A DNA stretch of 64,000 nt, taken from assembly GCF_003814005.1 (NCBI RefSeq), contig NZ_CP033898.1, positions 1,178,001 to 1,242,000 of the forward strand, given 5' to 3'. The position numbers and the translations under genes were made by a program. The notes beneath the pieces were generated by a model. That model saw only the letters and a list, made by a program, of their open reading frames with translations, searched no databases and was not told the DNA's origin. The stretch's first letter is position 1; the number at the start of each line of letters is the position of its first letter. The DNA is from Corynebacterium pseudopelargi. GTDB taxonomy: Bacteria; Actinomycetota; Actinomycetes; Mycobacteriales; Mycobacteriaceae. This document shows positions 19,801 through 28,129 of the stretch, in pieces.

Positions 19801-20402
19801 TCTATGGCTTCTATCCTGCCGTTTCGGAAGGCGATACGGTGATCCTTCTTGCCGAGCCGGATCCGAAGGCTGCCGAGGTTGCTCGTTTTGAGTTCCCACG
19901 CCAGCAGCGCGGAAAGTTCTTGTGCATTGCCGATTTCATCCGGGATCGCGAATTGGCTGAAGCAACCGGCCAGGTGGATGTGTTCCCCATGCAGTTGGTC
20001 ACGATGGGCCAACCCATCGCAGATTTTGCCAATGAGCTTTTTGCCGCGGATAACTACCGAGATTATTTGGAGGTTCACGGCGTAGGCGTGCAACTGACCG
20101 AGGCGCTTGCCGAATACTGGCACTCGCGTATCCGCCAAGACTTGGCCTTAAGCGATGGCACCTCCGCAGGCGATGAAGATGCCGAGAACCCCGAGCGCTT
20201 CTTCAACCTCGAATACCGTGGGGCCCGCTATTCCTTCGGCTATGGCTCCTGCCCGAATCTGGAAGACCGCGCAACGCTGGTTGAGTTGCTTGAACCTGAG
20301 CGCCTTGGTGTGAGTTTGAGTGAGGAGCTTCAGCTTCATCCTGAGCAATCCACCGACGCCTTCGTGCTGTATCACCCAGAGGCAAAGTACTTCAATGTTT
20401 AG
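16818..20402 (+). CDS. metH: Cobalamin-dependent methionine synthase
   Basis: 1194 residues, full four-domain MetH: methyl transfer from 5-methyl-THF to homocysteine through methylcobalamin. Homocysteine domain about 10-320 with zinc ligands Cys233 and Cys299/Cys300 (GGCCGT). Pterin domain about 350-620 (IGERTNANGSKAF near 351-363). Cap and B12 domain about 660-870 with D-V-H-D-I-G at 743-748, axial ligand His745. C-terminal AdoMet reactivation domain about 900-1194 (RFSFGYGSCPNL-like stretch near 1134-1145). An unusually Lys/Arg/Glu-rich linker joins the B12 and reactivation domains (about 875-905). A possible McbR box overlaps the promoter. Confidence 0.97.
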   Translation: MTTASTAQQSEFLDALQRHVLIGDGAMGTQLQGFELDLEKDFLNLEGCNEILNHTRPDVVGSIHRAYFEAGADLVETNTFGCNLPNLADYDIADRCRELAYKGAKIAREVADDLGPGRDGMRRFVVGSLGPGTKLPSLGHAPFERLRDYYLEAALGLVEGGADAILIETAQDLLQVKAAVHGCKLAFEQLGTTLPLICHVTVETTGTMLLGSEIGAALTAIEPLGVDMIGLNCATGPDEMSEHLRYLSQNANMPVSVMPNAGLPQLGPNGAVYPLGAEGLADALYRFVEDYGLRMVGGCCGTTPEHIAAVRDAVVGKATPAARKTPELDSVSSLYSSVPLSQDTGITMIGERTNANGSKAFREAILSGDWETCIDIAKQQTRDGAHMIDLCVDYVGRDGTEDMAKLASLIATSSTLPVMIDSTEPEVIRTGLEHLGGRCAVNSVNFEDGDGPDSRYQKIMALVQRHGAAVVALTIDEEGQARTAEHKIRIAERLITDITGTWGLSEQDIIVDCLTFPISTGQEETRRDGIETIEAIRELKRRHPKIHTTLGLSNISFGLNPAARQVLNSVFLHECVEAGLDSAIAHSSKILPMNRIEDRQREVALDMIYDRRTEDYDPLQVFMELFEGVSAASSKDARAEALAAMPLFERIAQRVIDGEKNGIEADLDAGMKEKEPLQIINEDLLEGMKTVGELFGSGQMQLPFVLQSAETMKHAVAHLEQFMEAKDDSGSNGTIVIATVKGDVHDIGKNLVDIILSNNGFNVVNIGIKQPIANILEAAEKHDAHAIGMSGLLVKSTVIMKENLQEMNAVAKAHFPVILGGAALTRAYVEDDLAEIYEGDVHYAKDAFESLRLMQEFMARINGDAPAVDSAEAIKTQEKREERKARRERSKRIAAERKAQLEPVEVPERSAVARDVPVATPPFWGSRVVKGIPLADYLPLLDERALFMGRWGLKGTRGGEGPSYEELVETDGRPRLRYWLDRLKAEGVLDHAALVYGFYPAVSEGDTVILLAEPDPKAAEVARFEFPRQQRGKFLCIADFIRDRELAEATGQVDVFPMQLVTMGQPIADFANELFAADNYRDYLEVHGVGVQLTEALAEYWHSRIRQDLALSDGTSAGDEDAENPERFFNLEYRGARYSFGYGSCPNLEDRATLVELLEPERLGVSLSEELQLHPEQSTDAFVLYHPEAKYFNV

Positions 20403-21075
20403 CGCCATGATCTGGGACATGGACGGCACCCTGGTCGATTCCGAACCGCTTTGGGCCAGGGGCACCTTTGCGATGAGCGAGGCCATGGGCAAAAGGCTCA
20501 CCCCTGAGCTGCAGGCTCAGACGGTTGGGGCGAGTTTTAGCTACACCGCGCGCCTGTGTGCCGAGCACGCTGGTGTAGAGCTTTTCGACGAAGCGTATTG
20601 GCGCCGCTTTGCCTTTGAGAACATGCGCAAGATGTTCTCAGAAGAACTGACACTGCGCCCGGGTGTGGCCACGATGCTGCAACGCTTCAAAGCCTCCGGG
20701 GTGCCCATGGCCATTGCCACTAATACAGAACGCGAGGTAGCCGATGCCGCCATTGCGTTTCTGGGTGCGGAGCTGTTTCAAGCCACGGTGTGTGGCGATG
20801 AGGTGCCTCAAGGCAAACCGGCACCCGATATCTATCACCGCGCCGCCGAATTGCTTGGTGTAGCTCCTTCGCAGTGCTTGGTCTTTGAAGATTCCCAAGC
20901 AGGAATGCGTGCAGCTTTGGCCGCGAAGGCAACGGTGGTGGGCTTACCTGAGCGCGAGGAGGATCTTGTGCAGGGAGCTGCCTCGATGCGAGCACTGGTG
21001 GGCGGGATCGACTTTGATTTTGATCAGGCCGGAGATCTGGCGTTTTGGTGTGATGCCCTGCAAATGGGGGACTAA
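20395..21075 (+). CDS. HAD-superfamily phosphatase (beta-PGM-like)
   Basis: 226 residues. HAD motif I D-M-D-G-T is at residues 8-12, followed by a helical cap (about 17-85), motif II (ATNTE near 105), motif III Lys (GKPAPDIY near 140) and motif IV (VFEDSQAGMRAA near 161-172). It belongs to the subfamily I class with PGMB/GPP-type cap; the substrate is not predictable. ATG 20395 overlaps the metH stop by 8 bp, suggesting translational coupling; the longer frame from 20320 lies inside metH. Confidence 0.9.
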   Translation: MFSAMIWDMDGTLVDSEPLWARGTFAMSEAMGKRLTPELQAQTVGASFSYTARLCAEHAGVELFDEAYWRRFAFENMRKMFSEELTLRPGVATMLQRFKASGVPMAIATNTEREVADAAIAFLGAELFQATVCGDEVPQGKPAPDIYHRAAELLGVAPSQCLVFEDSQAGMRAALAAKATVVGLPEREEDLVQGAASMRALVGGIDFDFDQAGDLAFWCDALQMGD

Positions 21076-21115
21076 CGCCTGAAGTGGATCCAAGAAGGTG
21101 GCATACTTAGCCATC

Positions 21116-21379
21116 GTGAAAAACTTCGATTCCCTGTTTGAAGAGCTCCTAGATCGCGCCGAGACCCGCCCGGAGGGTTCCGGCACCGTGAAAGCACTGG
21201 ATGCAGGCATTCATACCCTGGGCAAGAAAGTGATTGAAGAAGCCGGCGAGGTGTGGCTGGCTGCCGAGCACGAATCTGATGAGGCCTTGGCTGAGGAGAT
21301 CGCCCAGCTTATGTACTGGTCTCAGGTGATCATGCTCAAGCGCGGTCTGCGCCCGGAAGATATTTATAAATACCTCTAA
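21116..21379 (+). CDS. hisE: Phosphoribosyl-ATP pyrophosphatase
   Basis: 87 residues, second step of histidine synthesis (PR-ATP to PR-AMP). MazG-like fold signatures are visible: [29 protein letters not shown] and LMYWSQVIM. The start is GTG 21116, giving the usual corynebacterial length and N-terminus. CATACT ends 8 nt upstream and no ribosome site is seen, so the message may be leaderless. hisG follows 19 bp downstream, forming a two-gene operon as in other Corynebacteriales. Confidence 0.95.
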   Translation: MKNFDSLFEELLDRAETRPEGSGTVKALDAGIHTLGKKVIEEAGEVWLAAEHESDEALAEEIAQLMYWSQVIMLKRGLRPEDIYKYL

Positions 21380-21398
21380 AGAGAAAGGCCCGAAGCAC

Positions 21399-22244
21399 GT
21401 GCTGAAGGTTGCTATTCCCAATAAGGGTTCATTGTCTGAGGCTGCCTCGGAGATTCTCAAAGAAGCCGGGTACGTCGGCCGAGGTGAGTCGAAGATGCTC
21501 ACCGTATTGGACAAGGCCAACGACGTTGAGTTCTTTTTCCTGAGACCCAAAGACATCGCAATTTATGTTGCAGGTGGGCAGCTTGATTTAGGTATCACTG
21601 GCAGGGATCTTGCGGCTGATTCCAAGGCGGACGTGGATGAGGTGATGACCTTAGGTTTCGGCGCATCGACCTTCCGCTATGCCGCGCCTAAGGACCAAGC
21701 GTGGGACGTCGAAAAGCTAGAAGGCAAGCGGGTTGCTACCTCCTACCCGAATCTGGTGCGCCAAGATCTTGCGCGCCGCGGGATTCAGGCGCAGGTGATT
21801 CGCTTAGATGGTGCGGTGGAGATTTCCATCAAATTGGGTGTGGCTGATGCCATTGCCGATGTGGTCTCTACTGGCAGAACCTTGCGCAAACAAGGCCTGG
21901 AGCCTTTTGGCGAACCTTTGGTGGATTCGCAGGCCGTGGTGGTAGGCCGCAAGGGCGTTGAGGTGAATCAGGAACAGAAGGTGTTCTTGGCGCGTTTGCA
22001 GGGCATTTTGCACGCTCAGCACTACCTCATGCTCGATTACAATGTCGATGCTGCGCGCCTGGAGCAGGCTCGGGCGATTACTCCTGGTGTGACTGGCCCT
22101 ACGGTGTCGCCTTTGGCGCGCGAAGGCTGGGTTGCGGTTCGCGCCTTGGTGCCTCGTGCGAAGGCCAATCAGATTATGGATTCGTTGGTTGATATTGGGG
22201 CAGAAGCGATTTTGGCCTCCGATATCCGTATTGCCAGGGTCTAG
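21399..22244 (+). CDS. hisG: ATP phosphoribosyltransferase
   Basis: 281 residues: long-form HisG with a C-terminal ACT-like regulatory domain (about 210-281), which mediates histidine feedback inhibition. It catalyses the first committed step of histidine synthesis. The N-terminus [15 protein letters not shown] and the PRPP loop region ([16 protein letters not shown] near 147-162) are typical. GTG start at 21399 after a GAGAAAGG ribosome site. Cotranscribed with hisE and followed by a strong terminator. Confidence 0.97.
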   Translation: MLKVAIPNKGSLSEAASEILKEAGYVGRGESKMLTVLDKANDVEFFFLRPKDIAIYVAGGQLDLGITGRDLAADSKADVDEVMTLGFGASTFRYAAPKDQAWDVEKLEGKRVATSYPNLVRQDLARRGIQAQVIRLDGAVEISIKLGVADAIADVVSTGRTLRKQGLEPFGEPLVDSQAVVVGRKGVEVNQEQKVFLARLQGILHAQHYLMLDYNVDAARLEQARAITPGVTGPTVSPLAREGWVAVRALVPRAKANQIMDSLVDIGAEAILASDIRIARV

Positions 22245-22274
22245 TTTTTCTCTTTGGTGGCATTGCCCACGTTT

Positions 22275-22308
22275 CCCCCGCATCTTGTGCTCAAGATCCG
22301 GGGGTTTT
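22275..22308 (+). terminator. Terminator after hisG
   Basis: Stem CCCCCG-c-ATCTTG / CAAGAT-c-CGGGGG with one C-C mismatch, loop TGCT, followed directly by TTTT. It ends 31 nt or more after the hisG stop. Confidence 0.9.
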
Positions 22309-22356
22309 CGCACGTCAATGAGCTTTTTTGGCGAGCATGCTGGGGTGGTTCAAAAG

Positions 22357-22377
22357 TTGCATGCATAGGTTTGCATG
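22357..22377 (+). repeat. TTGCATG direct repeat upstream of the Dcu gene
   Basis: Two TTGCATG copies (22357-22363 and 22371-22377) are 14 bp apart; the first forms a perfect TGCATGCA palindrome and a further GCATGC lies at 22335-22340. They sit 60-100 bp before the transporter start and could be an operator. No regulator is recognised. Confidence 0.35.
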
Positions 22378-22439
22378 GCGCAAGATGGGGGATGAGCGCG
22401 TAGCAGCACCAATGCTGCTACCAACGAAGAAAAGGACGC

Positions 22440-23753
22440 ATGTTCATGGTGATCCTCCATATTCTGATCGTGCTCTTCGCGATCATTCTCGGCGTGCGGC
22501 TCGGCTCCATCGGCATCGGTTTTGCCGGAGGCCTAGGTGTTTTGCTTCTTGGTCTTTTCGGAGTTCCCGTCACCCGCGAAGACATCCCCTTCGACGTCAT
22601 CGGCATCATCATGGCCGTGATCGCCGCGATCTCTGCCATGCAGCGCGCAGGCGGCATGGACTACCTGGTGCATATCGCCGAAAAAGCACTGCGCAAAAAC
22701 CCCAAGTACATCACCTACGTTGCCCCAGTGGTGACGTATCTGATGACGCTTTTTGCCGGCACCGGCCACACTGCATTTTCCACCCTGCCCGTGATTGTCG
22801 AGGTATCCAAAGAATCCGGCATTCGGCCTTCCCGCCCGCTTTCGGTTGCCGTGCCAGCATCGCAGATGGCAATTACCGCCTCTCCGATTTCTGCCGCAGT
22901 GGTCTTTGTCGCCTCCATCCTCGAACCCATGGGCGTTGGCTATCTCACCTTGCTTGCCGTGGCCATCCCCGCGACGTTTCTATCCATCTTCCCAACGGCG
23001 TGGCTGGCTAATCGCCTGGGCAAAGAGCTCGACCAAGACCCCGTCTATCAACAACGCCTGGCCAAAGGCCTGGTGGCCAAACCCAAGGGCCAGCAAGCCT
23101 TTCAGGCCAGCACCGCCGGCAAAGCCTCGGTGTGGATCTTCCTCATCGCCATTGTGCTGGTGATGGTCTATGCCACGCTCATCTCCGATCAGGTGGGGCT
23201 GATTAGCGATCCGACGCTGCCGCGTAACGAAGCCATCATGGCAATGATGCTTGCTGCCGCCACCGCCATCGTGATGGTGTGCAAGATTCCTGCGGATGAG
23301 ATCTTAAAAACCCAAGTGTTCCGCTCGGGCATGTCGGCCTGCGTATGCGTGCTCGGCGTGGCCTGGCTTGGCACCACCTTGATTAACTACTACATCGAAG
23401 ACATCAAGGGCTTTTCCACCGAGCTGCTCGGTTCCTATCCCTGGATGCTGGCAGTGGTGCTCTTCTTTGCAGCAGCGCTGTTGTATTCCCAGGCAGCAAC
23501 CTCCAAGGCGCTCTTGCCAGCAGCTCTTGCGATCGGCGTATCCCCACTGACGGTAGTGGCGGCATTCCCCGCGGTATCCGCACTCTTCTTGCTGCCGACC
23601 TATCCCACCTTGCTGGCCGCAGTGGAGATGGACGATACGGGCTCAACCAGGATCGGCAATGCTGTATTCAACCACCCCTTCATCATCCCCGGCACCCTTG
23701 CCATCGCCATCGCAGTAGCACTGGGCTTCCTTTTCGGATCGGTGATGATCTAG
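22440..23753 (+). CDS. Anaerobic C4-dicarboxylate transporter (Dcu family)
   Basis: 437 residues with about 10-12 membrane segments. The sequence is of the DcuA/DcuB family, which exchanges fumarate, malate or aspartate for succinate. Typical stretches are LGSIGIGFAGGLGVLLLG (about 22-39), the GTGHTAFSTLPVI region near 108-120 and SQMAITASPISAA near 140-152. An AAAAGGA ribosome site precedes ATG 22440. Aspartase lies 91 bp downstream on the same strand; a Dcu antiporter with aspartase is the classical set for aspartate-to-fumarate use. Which of DcuA or DcuB it matches better cannot be settled by eye. Confidence 0.93.
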   Translation: MFMVILHILIVLFAIILGVRLGSIGIGFAGGLGVLLLGLFGVPVTREDIPFDVIGIIMAVIAAISAMQRAGGMDYLVHIAEKALRKNPKYITYVAPVVTYLMTLFAGTGHTAFSTLPVIVEVSKESGIRPSRPLSVAVPASQMAITASPISAAVVFVASILEPMGVGYLTLLAVAIPATFLSIFPTAWLANRLGKELDQDPVYQQRLAKGLVAKPKGQQAFQASTAGKASVWIFLIAIVLVMVYATLISDQVGLISDPTLPRNEAIMAMMLAAATAIVMVCKIPADEILKTQVFRSGMSACVCVLGVAWLGTTLINYYIEDIKGFSTELLGSYPWMLAVVLFFAAALLYSQAATSKALLPAALAIGVSPLTVVAAFPAVSALFLLPTYPTLLAAVEMDDTGSTRIGNAVFNHPFIIPGTLAIAIAVALGFLFGSVMI

Positions 23754-23791
23754 GCAAAAAGCAGCAGTACTTTAGCCCTACAAAACACATT

Positions 23792-23812
23792 CACCCCGTA
23801 TCATTTGGGGTG
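23792..23812 (+). other. Hairpin between Dcu gene and aspA
   Basis: CACCCC and GGGGTG pair around a 9-nt loop, about 33 nt before the aspA start and upstream of its AAGGAG site. There is no T run, so a leader hairpin is more likely than a terminator. Confidence 0.4.
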
Positions 23813-23844
23813 CGTACCACTCCCAATACCTCAAGGAGTTTCAC

Positions 23845-25401
23845 ATGGCATCAAAGGCCAACACCAAAGACCTCAAAGACACCCACGGTGCAGAAGCCGA
23901 GGCTTTAGAAGAAAAGAAGCAGGCGGAACAGCAAGAGGCCAAAAAGCAGCAGCCTAGCCGCAGCACCTCCACCAAAAAGCCGAAGGTGCGTATTGAAGAA
24001 GACCTTCTCGGCGAGATGGAGATCCCCGAGGATGCCTACTACGGCATTCACACCATGCGTGCCATCGAGAACTATCAGATCTCTCGCACCACCATCAACC
24101 ACGTTCCGGAGTTCATCCGCGGCATGGTCTCGGTAAAAAAGGCAGCGGCAAGAGCTAATCGACGCCTCCACGTCCTGCCAAAGGAAAAGGCCGAAGCCAT
24201 CGAGTGGGCATGTGATCAGATCTTGGTGGAAGGCCGCTGCATGGATCAATTCCCCATCGACGTCTTCCAAGGCGGCGCAGGCACCAGCTTGAACATGAAC
24301 ACCAATGAGGTGGTAGCCAACCTCGCACTGGAATACCTGGGCAAGCCCAAGGGCGCCTACGACGTGATCAACCCCAATGATGACGTGAATATGAGCCAAT
24401 CCACCAACGATGCCTACCCCACGGGCTTTCGCCTTGGTGTCTACGCTTGCATGCTGCGTTTGATCGATGAGATCAACGAGCTCGAGCGCGCCTTCCGCGA
24501 TAAGGGCTCTGAATTCGTGGACATTTTGAAGATGGGCCGCACCCAACTCCAAGATGCCGTTCCAATGACCCTGGGCGAAGAATTCCAGGCCTTTGCCCAC
24601 AACTTGGCAGAAGAGCAGTCGGTGCTGCGCACCGCCGCAGATCGCCTGCTAGAAATCAACCTTGGCGCCACGGCCATCGGCACCGGCTTGAACACCCCGG
24701 CGGGCTACCGCCACCAGGTCACCGCCACCTTGTCGGAAGTAACCGGGCTGGAAATGAAGTCGGCTCGTGACCTCATCGAGGCAACCTCCGATACCGGCGC
24801 CTATGTACTGGCACATTCTGCGGTCAAGCGCGCTGCCATGAAGATGTCCAAGATCTGTAACGATCTTCGCCTGCTTTCTTCAGGGCCTACCGCTGGCCTG
24901 CACGAGATTAATCTGCCGCCACGCGCCGCAGGTTCTTCGATCATGCCGGCTAAGGTCAATCCGGTGATTCCCGAGGTATGCAACCAGGTGTGCTTCAAGG
25001 TCTTCGGCAATGATCTCACCGTGACCATGGCCGCCGAGGCCGGCCAGCTGCAGCTCAATGTGATGGAACCTGTAATCGGTGAGGCACTCTTCCAATCACT
25101 GCGCATCCTGGCCAATGCCGCAGCAACGCTGCGCACCAAGTGCGTCGAAGGCATCACCGCCAACGCCGATGTATGCCGTGCCTATGTAGAAAACTCCATT
25201 GGCATTGTTACCTACCTCAACCCCTTCATTGGCCACCACCAGGGCGATCTGATTGGTAAAGAGGCCGCAGCCACCGGCAAAACCGTGCGCGAATTGGTGC
25301 TAGAAAAAGGTCTGATGAGCCAGGAGCTGCTCGACCAGGTCTTAAGCACCGAAAACCTCATGCACCCCACCTTCCGAGGCACCTTGTACCTGGAAAACTA
25401 A
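23845..25401 (+). CDS. aspA: Aspartate ammonia-lyase with Lys/Glu-rich N-tail
   Basis: 518 residues. The enzyme core starts near residue 48 ([20 protein letters not shown]) and deaminates aspartate to fumarate. Signatures: [17 protein letters not shown] near 146-162, the [12 protein letters not shown] region near 186-197, and the fumarase/aspartase signature [10 protein letters not shown] at about 365-374. The first 47 residues are an added, highly charged tail of Lys, Glu, Gln and Ala that ordinary aspartases lack. ATG 23845 has a good AAGGAG site 8 nt away; an internal start that removes the tail has no comparable ribosome site. Probably cotranscribed with the Dcu gene. Confidence 0.95.
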   Translation: MASKANTKDLKDTHGAEAEALEEKKQAEQQEAKKQQPSRSTSTKKPKVRIEEDLLGEMEIPEDAYYGIHTMRAIENYQISRTTINHVPEFIRGMVSVKKAAARANRRLHVLPKEKAEAIEWACDQILVEGRCMDQFPIDVFQGGAGTSLNMNTNEVVANLALEYLGKPKGAYDVINPNDDVNMSQSTNDAYPTGFRLGVYACMLRLIDEINELERAFRDKGSEFVDILKMGRTQLQDAVPMTLGEEFQAFAHNLAEEQSVLRTAADRLLEINLGATAIGTGLNTPAGYRHQVTATLSEVTGLEMKSARDLIEATSDTGAYVLAHSAVKRAAMKMSKICNDLRLLSSGPTAGLHEINLPPRAAGSSIMPAKVNPVIPEVCNQVCFKVFGNDLTVTMAAEAGQLQLNVMEPVIGEALFQSLRILANAAATLRTKCVEGITANADVCRAYVENSIGIVTYLNPFIGHHQGDLIGKEAAATGKTVRELVLEKGLMSQELLDQVLSTENLMHPTFRGTLYLEN

Positions 25402-25416
25402 TTCATTGTCTTGCTT

Positions 25417-25476
25417 GCGCACCTGCATAGAGCATGCAAGAAGCCCTCAGCGCTTCTGTCGTGCTCGCAGGTGCGT
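25417..25476 (+). other. Long nested hairpin between aspA and fhs
   Basis: A 60-nt element folds into one long stem: an outer 10-bp helix (GCGCACCTGC with GCAGGTGCGT, one G-U), a middle AGCATG/CGTGCT helix and an inner AGAAGC/GCTTCT helix around a 7-nt loop. No T run follows on either strand. It lies 89 nt before the fhs start and may be a structured leader, a processing site or a weak terminator. Confidence 0.55.
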
Positions 25477-25564
25477 TGGCCTTTGGGCATGATGGAGAAG
25501 CAGGCCAGTACATTTTGCGCCACCCATGTGAAAGCCCACCCAAGCAGAAAGGCGTTTGATAACG

Positions 25565-27214
25565 ATGCAATCCGATGTCGCTATTGCGCAGGCACACCAG
25601 CTCGAAGCAATTGAAACCATCGCGGCCAAAGTAGATATCCCCGAAGAAGCCATATTGCCCTATGGACGCTCCAAAGCCAAGGTAGACCCGGCGCTGGTGC
25701 CAACCGAACGCAAGGGCAAGCTGGTGCTCGTCACCGGTATGTCGCCAACACCGGCCGGTGAAGGCAAGTCCACAGTCCTCATTGGCCTGGCAGATGCCTT
25801 TAGCCTTCAAGGCCACCGCACCGTGGTGGCCATTCGCGAACCATCCCTAGGGCCTGTCATGGGCATTAAAGGCGGTGCCGCCGGCGGCGGATACTCACAG
25901 ATCGTGCCGATGGAAGACATCAACCTGCATTTCACCGGTGATTTCCACGCCATTACCTCAGCCAATAACACCCTGGCCGCCATCATCGATAACCACATTC
26001 ACCAGGGCAATGAGCTCGGCATTGATGTCCGACGCATTACGTGGCAGCGCTGCCAAGACGTCAATGATCGCTCGCTGCGCAACGTCGTGACCGGCCTAGG
26101 TGGCAAGGCCCACGGAGTACCCGAGCAGACCGGCTTTAGCATCACCGCCGCCAGCGAGATCATGGCCATTTTGTGTCTGGCCACCTCATTGGAAGACCTT
26201 AAAGAACGCATCTCCAAGGTCGTGGTGGCGCAAACCTTCGATGGCGCACCTGTCACCGTGGCCCAGCTCAACGCCGAGGGCGCGCTGACCGCCTTGCTTC
26301 GCGACGCCATCCAGCCGAACCTCGTACAGACCATCGGGGGCACCCCGGCATTCGTTCACGGCGGACCGTTTGCCAATATCGCTCACGGCTGCAACTCCCT
26401 GATTGCTACCGACACTGCGCTACGTTTGGGCGATGTTGTACTGACCGAGGCAGGTTTTGGTTCGGATTTAGGTGCCGAGAAATTCTTCGATATTAAAGCC
26501 CGCGCCGGTGAACTCAACGTGGATGCGGCAGTCATCGTGGCAACGATTCGTTCCTTAAAGTACAACGGCGGTGCAGCCCGCGACGTACTCAACCAGGAAG
26601 ACCTTGGTGCCTTGGAGAAGGGCGTGTGCAATCTCGAACGTCACGTGGAAAACATCCGCCAATTCGGTGTTGAGCCGGTCGTGGCGCTCAATGAATTTTC
26701 CTTCGACTCCGATGCCGAGCGTGAGTGGATGCATCAGTGGGCTACAAGCGCCGGTGTTCGTTTGGTGGATGTTGCCGCATGGGAGCGCGGGGGAGAAGGC
26801 GCTACAGACCTTGCTCAAGCCATCACCGAGCAATGGGATCAGCACTCCCATAGCCTGTACGACCCAGCCGAGGGCATCGAGGCTTCAATCCGCAGTATTG
26901 CCACCAAGATCTACCGGGCAGACGATGTGGAGCTGAGCAAAAAGGCCCGCAAGGACCTTGAATATCTCAAGGCCAATGGTTGGGACACGCTACCGGTCTG
27001 TATCTCTAAGACCCAGTACTCCTTCTCGGATGATCCCCAAGCACTTGGCGCCCCCAGCGGCCATGTGCTGCATGTGCGAGAGTTGCTGCCCCGAATCGGT
27101 GCGGGCTTCGTCGTTGCGCTCACCGGCGATGTGATGACCATGCCTGGTCTGCCCAAGCGACCTGCAGCCGAGAAGATCGATGTAGAAGACGGCAAGATCG
27201 TCGGACTGTTCTAG
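25565..27214 (+). CDS. fhs: Formate-tetrahydrofolate ligase
   Basis: 549 residues. It makes 10-formyl-THF from formate, ATP and THF. The ATP loop PTPAGEGKST is at about 60-69; family stretches include GGAAGGGYSQIVPMEDINLH near 103-122 and FVHGGPFANIAHGCNS near 261-276. The start is ATG 25565 with AGAAAGG 12 nt upstream; a TTG at 25556 would sit too close to that site. It lies downstream of the aspA/fhs hairpin, and a TTGGGC-N19-TACATT pair (25483-25513) could be its own promoter. Confidence 0.96.
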   Translation: MQSDVAIAQAHQLEAIETIAAKVDIPEEAILPYGRSKAKVDPALVPTERKGKLVLVTGMSPTPAGEGKSTVLIGLADAFSLQGHRTVVAIREPSLGPVMGIKGGAAGGGYSQIVPMEDINLHFTGDFHAITSANNTLAAIIDNHIHQGNELGIDVRRITWQRCQDVNDRSLRNVVTGLGGKAHGVPEQTGFSITAASEIMAILCLATSLEDLKERISKVVVAQTFDGAPVTVAQLNAEGALTALLRDAIQPNLVQTIGGTPAFVHGGPFANIAHGCNSLIATDTALRLGDVVLTEAGFGSDLGAEKFFDIKARAGELNVDAAVIVATIRSLKYNGGAARDVLNQEDLGALEKGVCNLERHVENIRQFGVEPVVALNEFSFDSDAEREWMHQWATSAGVRLVDVAAWERGGEGATDLAQAITEQWDQHSHSLYDPAEGIEASIRSIATKIYRADDVELSKKARKDLEYLKANGWDTLPVCISKTQYSFSDDPQALGAPSGHVLHVRELLPRIGAGFVVALTGDVMTMPGLPKRPAAEKIDVEDGKIVGLF

Positions 27215-27256
27215 GTTTTTTCGCCTGGCTGTTTCCACTGAAGAAAGCACAGCGCG

Positions 27257-28081
27257 CTATTTCGCCGCCGAACCTGGCCAGCCAGGGTATTCCGGCGGCG
27301 TTCCTCCTTGTTCGGGGCAGTATTCGTGAAAAGAACACCATCCGCACAAGGCATTCTTTGTTGCCTCAAACTCGCCGCTTTGACCGTCGCGTTCGATCTT
27401 TGCCCACAGCTCAAGCAAGTCGCGTTCGAAATACTCCAGCTCTTCCTTGCTGGGCTGCATGTATAAAGAGTCGCACACCTTGAGATACATCAGCCGGAGC
27501 TGGTGCGGAATAACTCCGTAGAGGCGCCAATACACCAGGGCGTAAAAGCGCATCTGGAATTTGGCATCACCTGCGTATTGGGGCTTTGGTTTCTTGCCCG
27601 TTTTATAGTCCACCACGCGCACCTGCCCGGTTGGTGCTACGTCGATACGGTCGATAAAGCCGCGAACCGGTACTCCATTGGGCAAAGTGGTGTTAACAAA
27701 TTGTTCCCGCGAGCGCGGATCGAAACCCAGGGGGTTTTCCATCTCGAAATAGCCGCGCAATAGCGTGCGGCACTCGATCAAGAAATCCAGCAATACATCC
27801 TCCGGCACGAGCTCGGCTAAGGCTTCGTCCTTCTCGATCATCTCTGCCCAACGAGGCTTGAGCATCTTCACCGCTTTGGGGTAGGTGCGCTCGGGTTTGG
27901 GAAGCTCGAAGAGATCTTCTAGCACTTTGTGCACCAACGTGCCTTTGACCTGCGCAACGGTTTTCGGCTCCGGGATTTTGTCAATGGCTTTTAGCCGGTA
28001 TTGCAAGGGACAACGCTGGTAGTCGGAAGCCCTCGACGGTGACAAGGCAATGCGCATGGTTCGGCTCATAGGTTTCATCAT
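27257..28081 (-). CDS. RecB-family PD-(D/E)XK nuclease with Fe-S cysteines
   Basis: 274 residues from ATG 28081; a later ATG giving MRIALSPSRASDYQRC is also possible and a GTG further upstream exists. Nuclease motifs: GTLVHKVLEDLF near 45-56 (His), GFIDRIDV near 140-147 and VVDYKTGKKPK near 155-165 (D-Y-K). One Cys near the N-terminus (YQRCPLQ) and three near the C-terminus (CGWCSFHEYC) have the spacing of AddB/Cas4-type 4Fe-4S nucleases. A role in DNA repair or resection is inferred. The homologue Rv2119 lies beside trmI in M. tuberculosis. Divergent from the M18 peptidase gene. Confidence 0.88.
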   Translation of the reverse strand: MMKPMSRTMRIALSPSRASDYQRCPLQYRLKAIDKIPEPKTVAQVKGTLVHKVLEDLFELPKPERTYPKAVKMLKPRWAEMIEKDEALAELVPEDVLLDFLIECRTLLRGYFEMENPLGFDPRSREQFVNTTLPNGVPVRGFIDRIDVAPTGQVRVVDYKTGKKPKPQYAGDAKFQMRFYALVYWRLYGVIPHQLRLMYLKVCDSLYMQPSKEELEYFERDLLELWAKIERDGQSGEFEATKNALCGWCSFHEYCPEQGGTPPEYPGWPGSAAK

Positions 28082-28116
28082 GGTACAGGCCTGCACGGAC
28101 TGAAAGTGAGCAGCGC

Positions 28117-28122
28117 TAGGCT
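28117..28122 (+). promoter_or_regulatory. M18 peptidase leaderless -10 element
   Basis: TAGGCT, then 7 nt, then ATG 28130. No ribosome site is present. It lies in the 48-bp gap between divergent starts. Confidence 0.5.
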
Positions 28123-28129
28123 AAAGACC

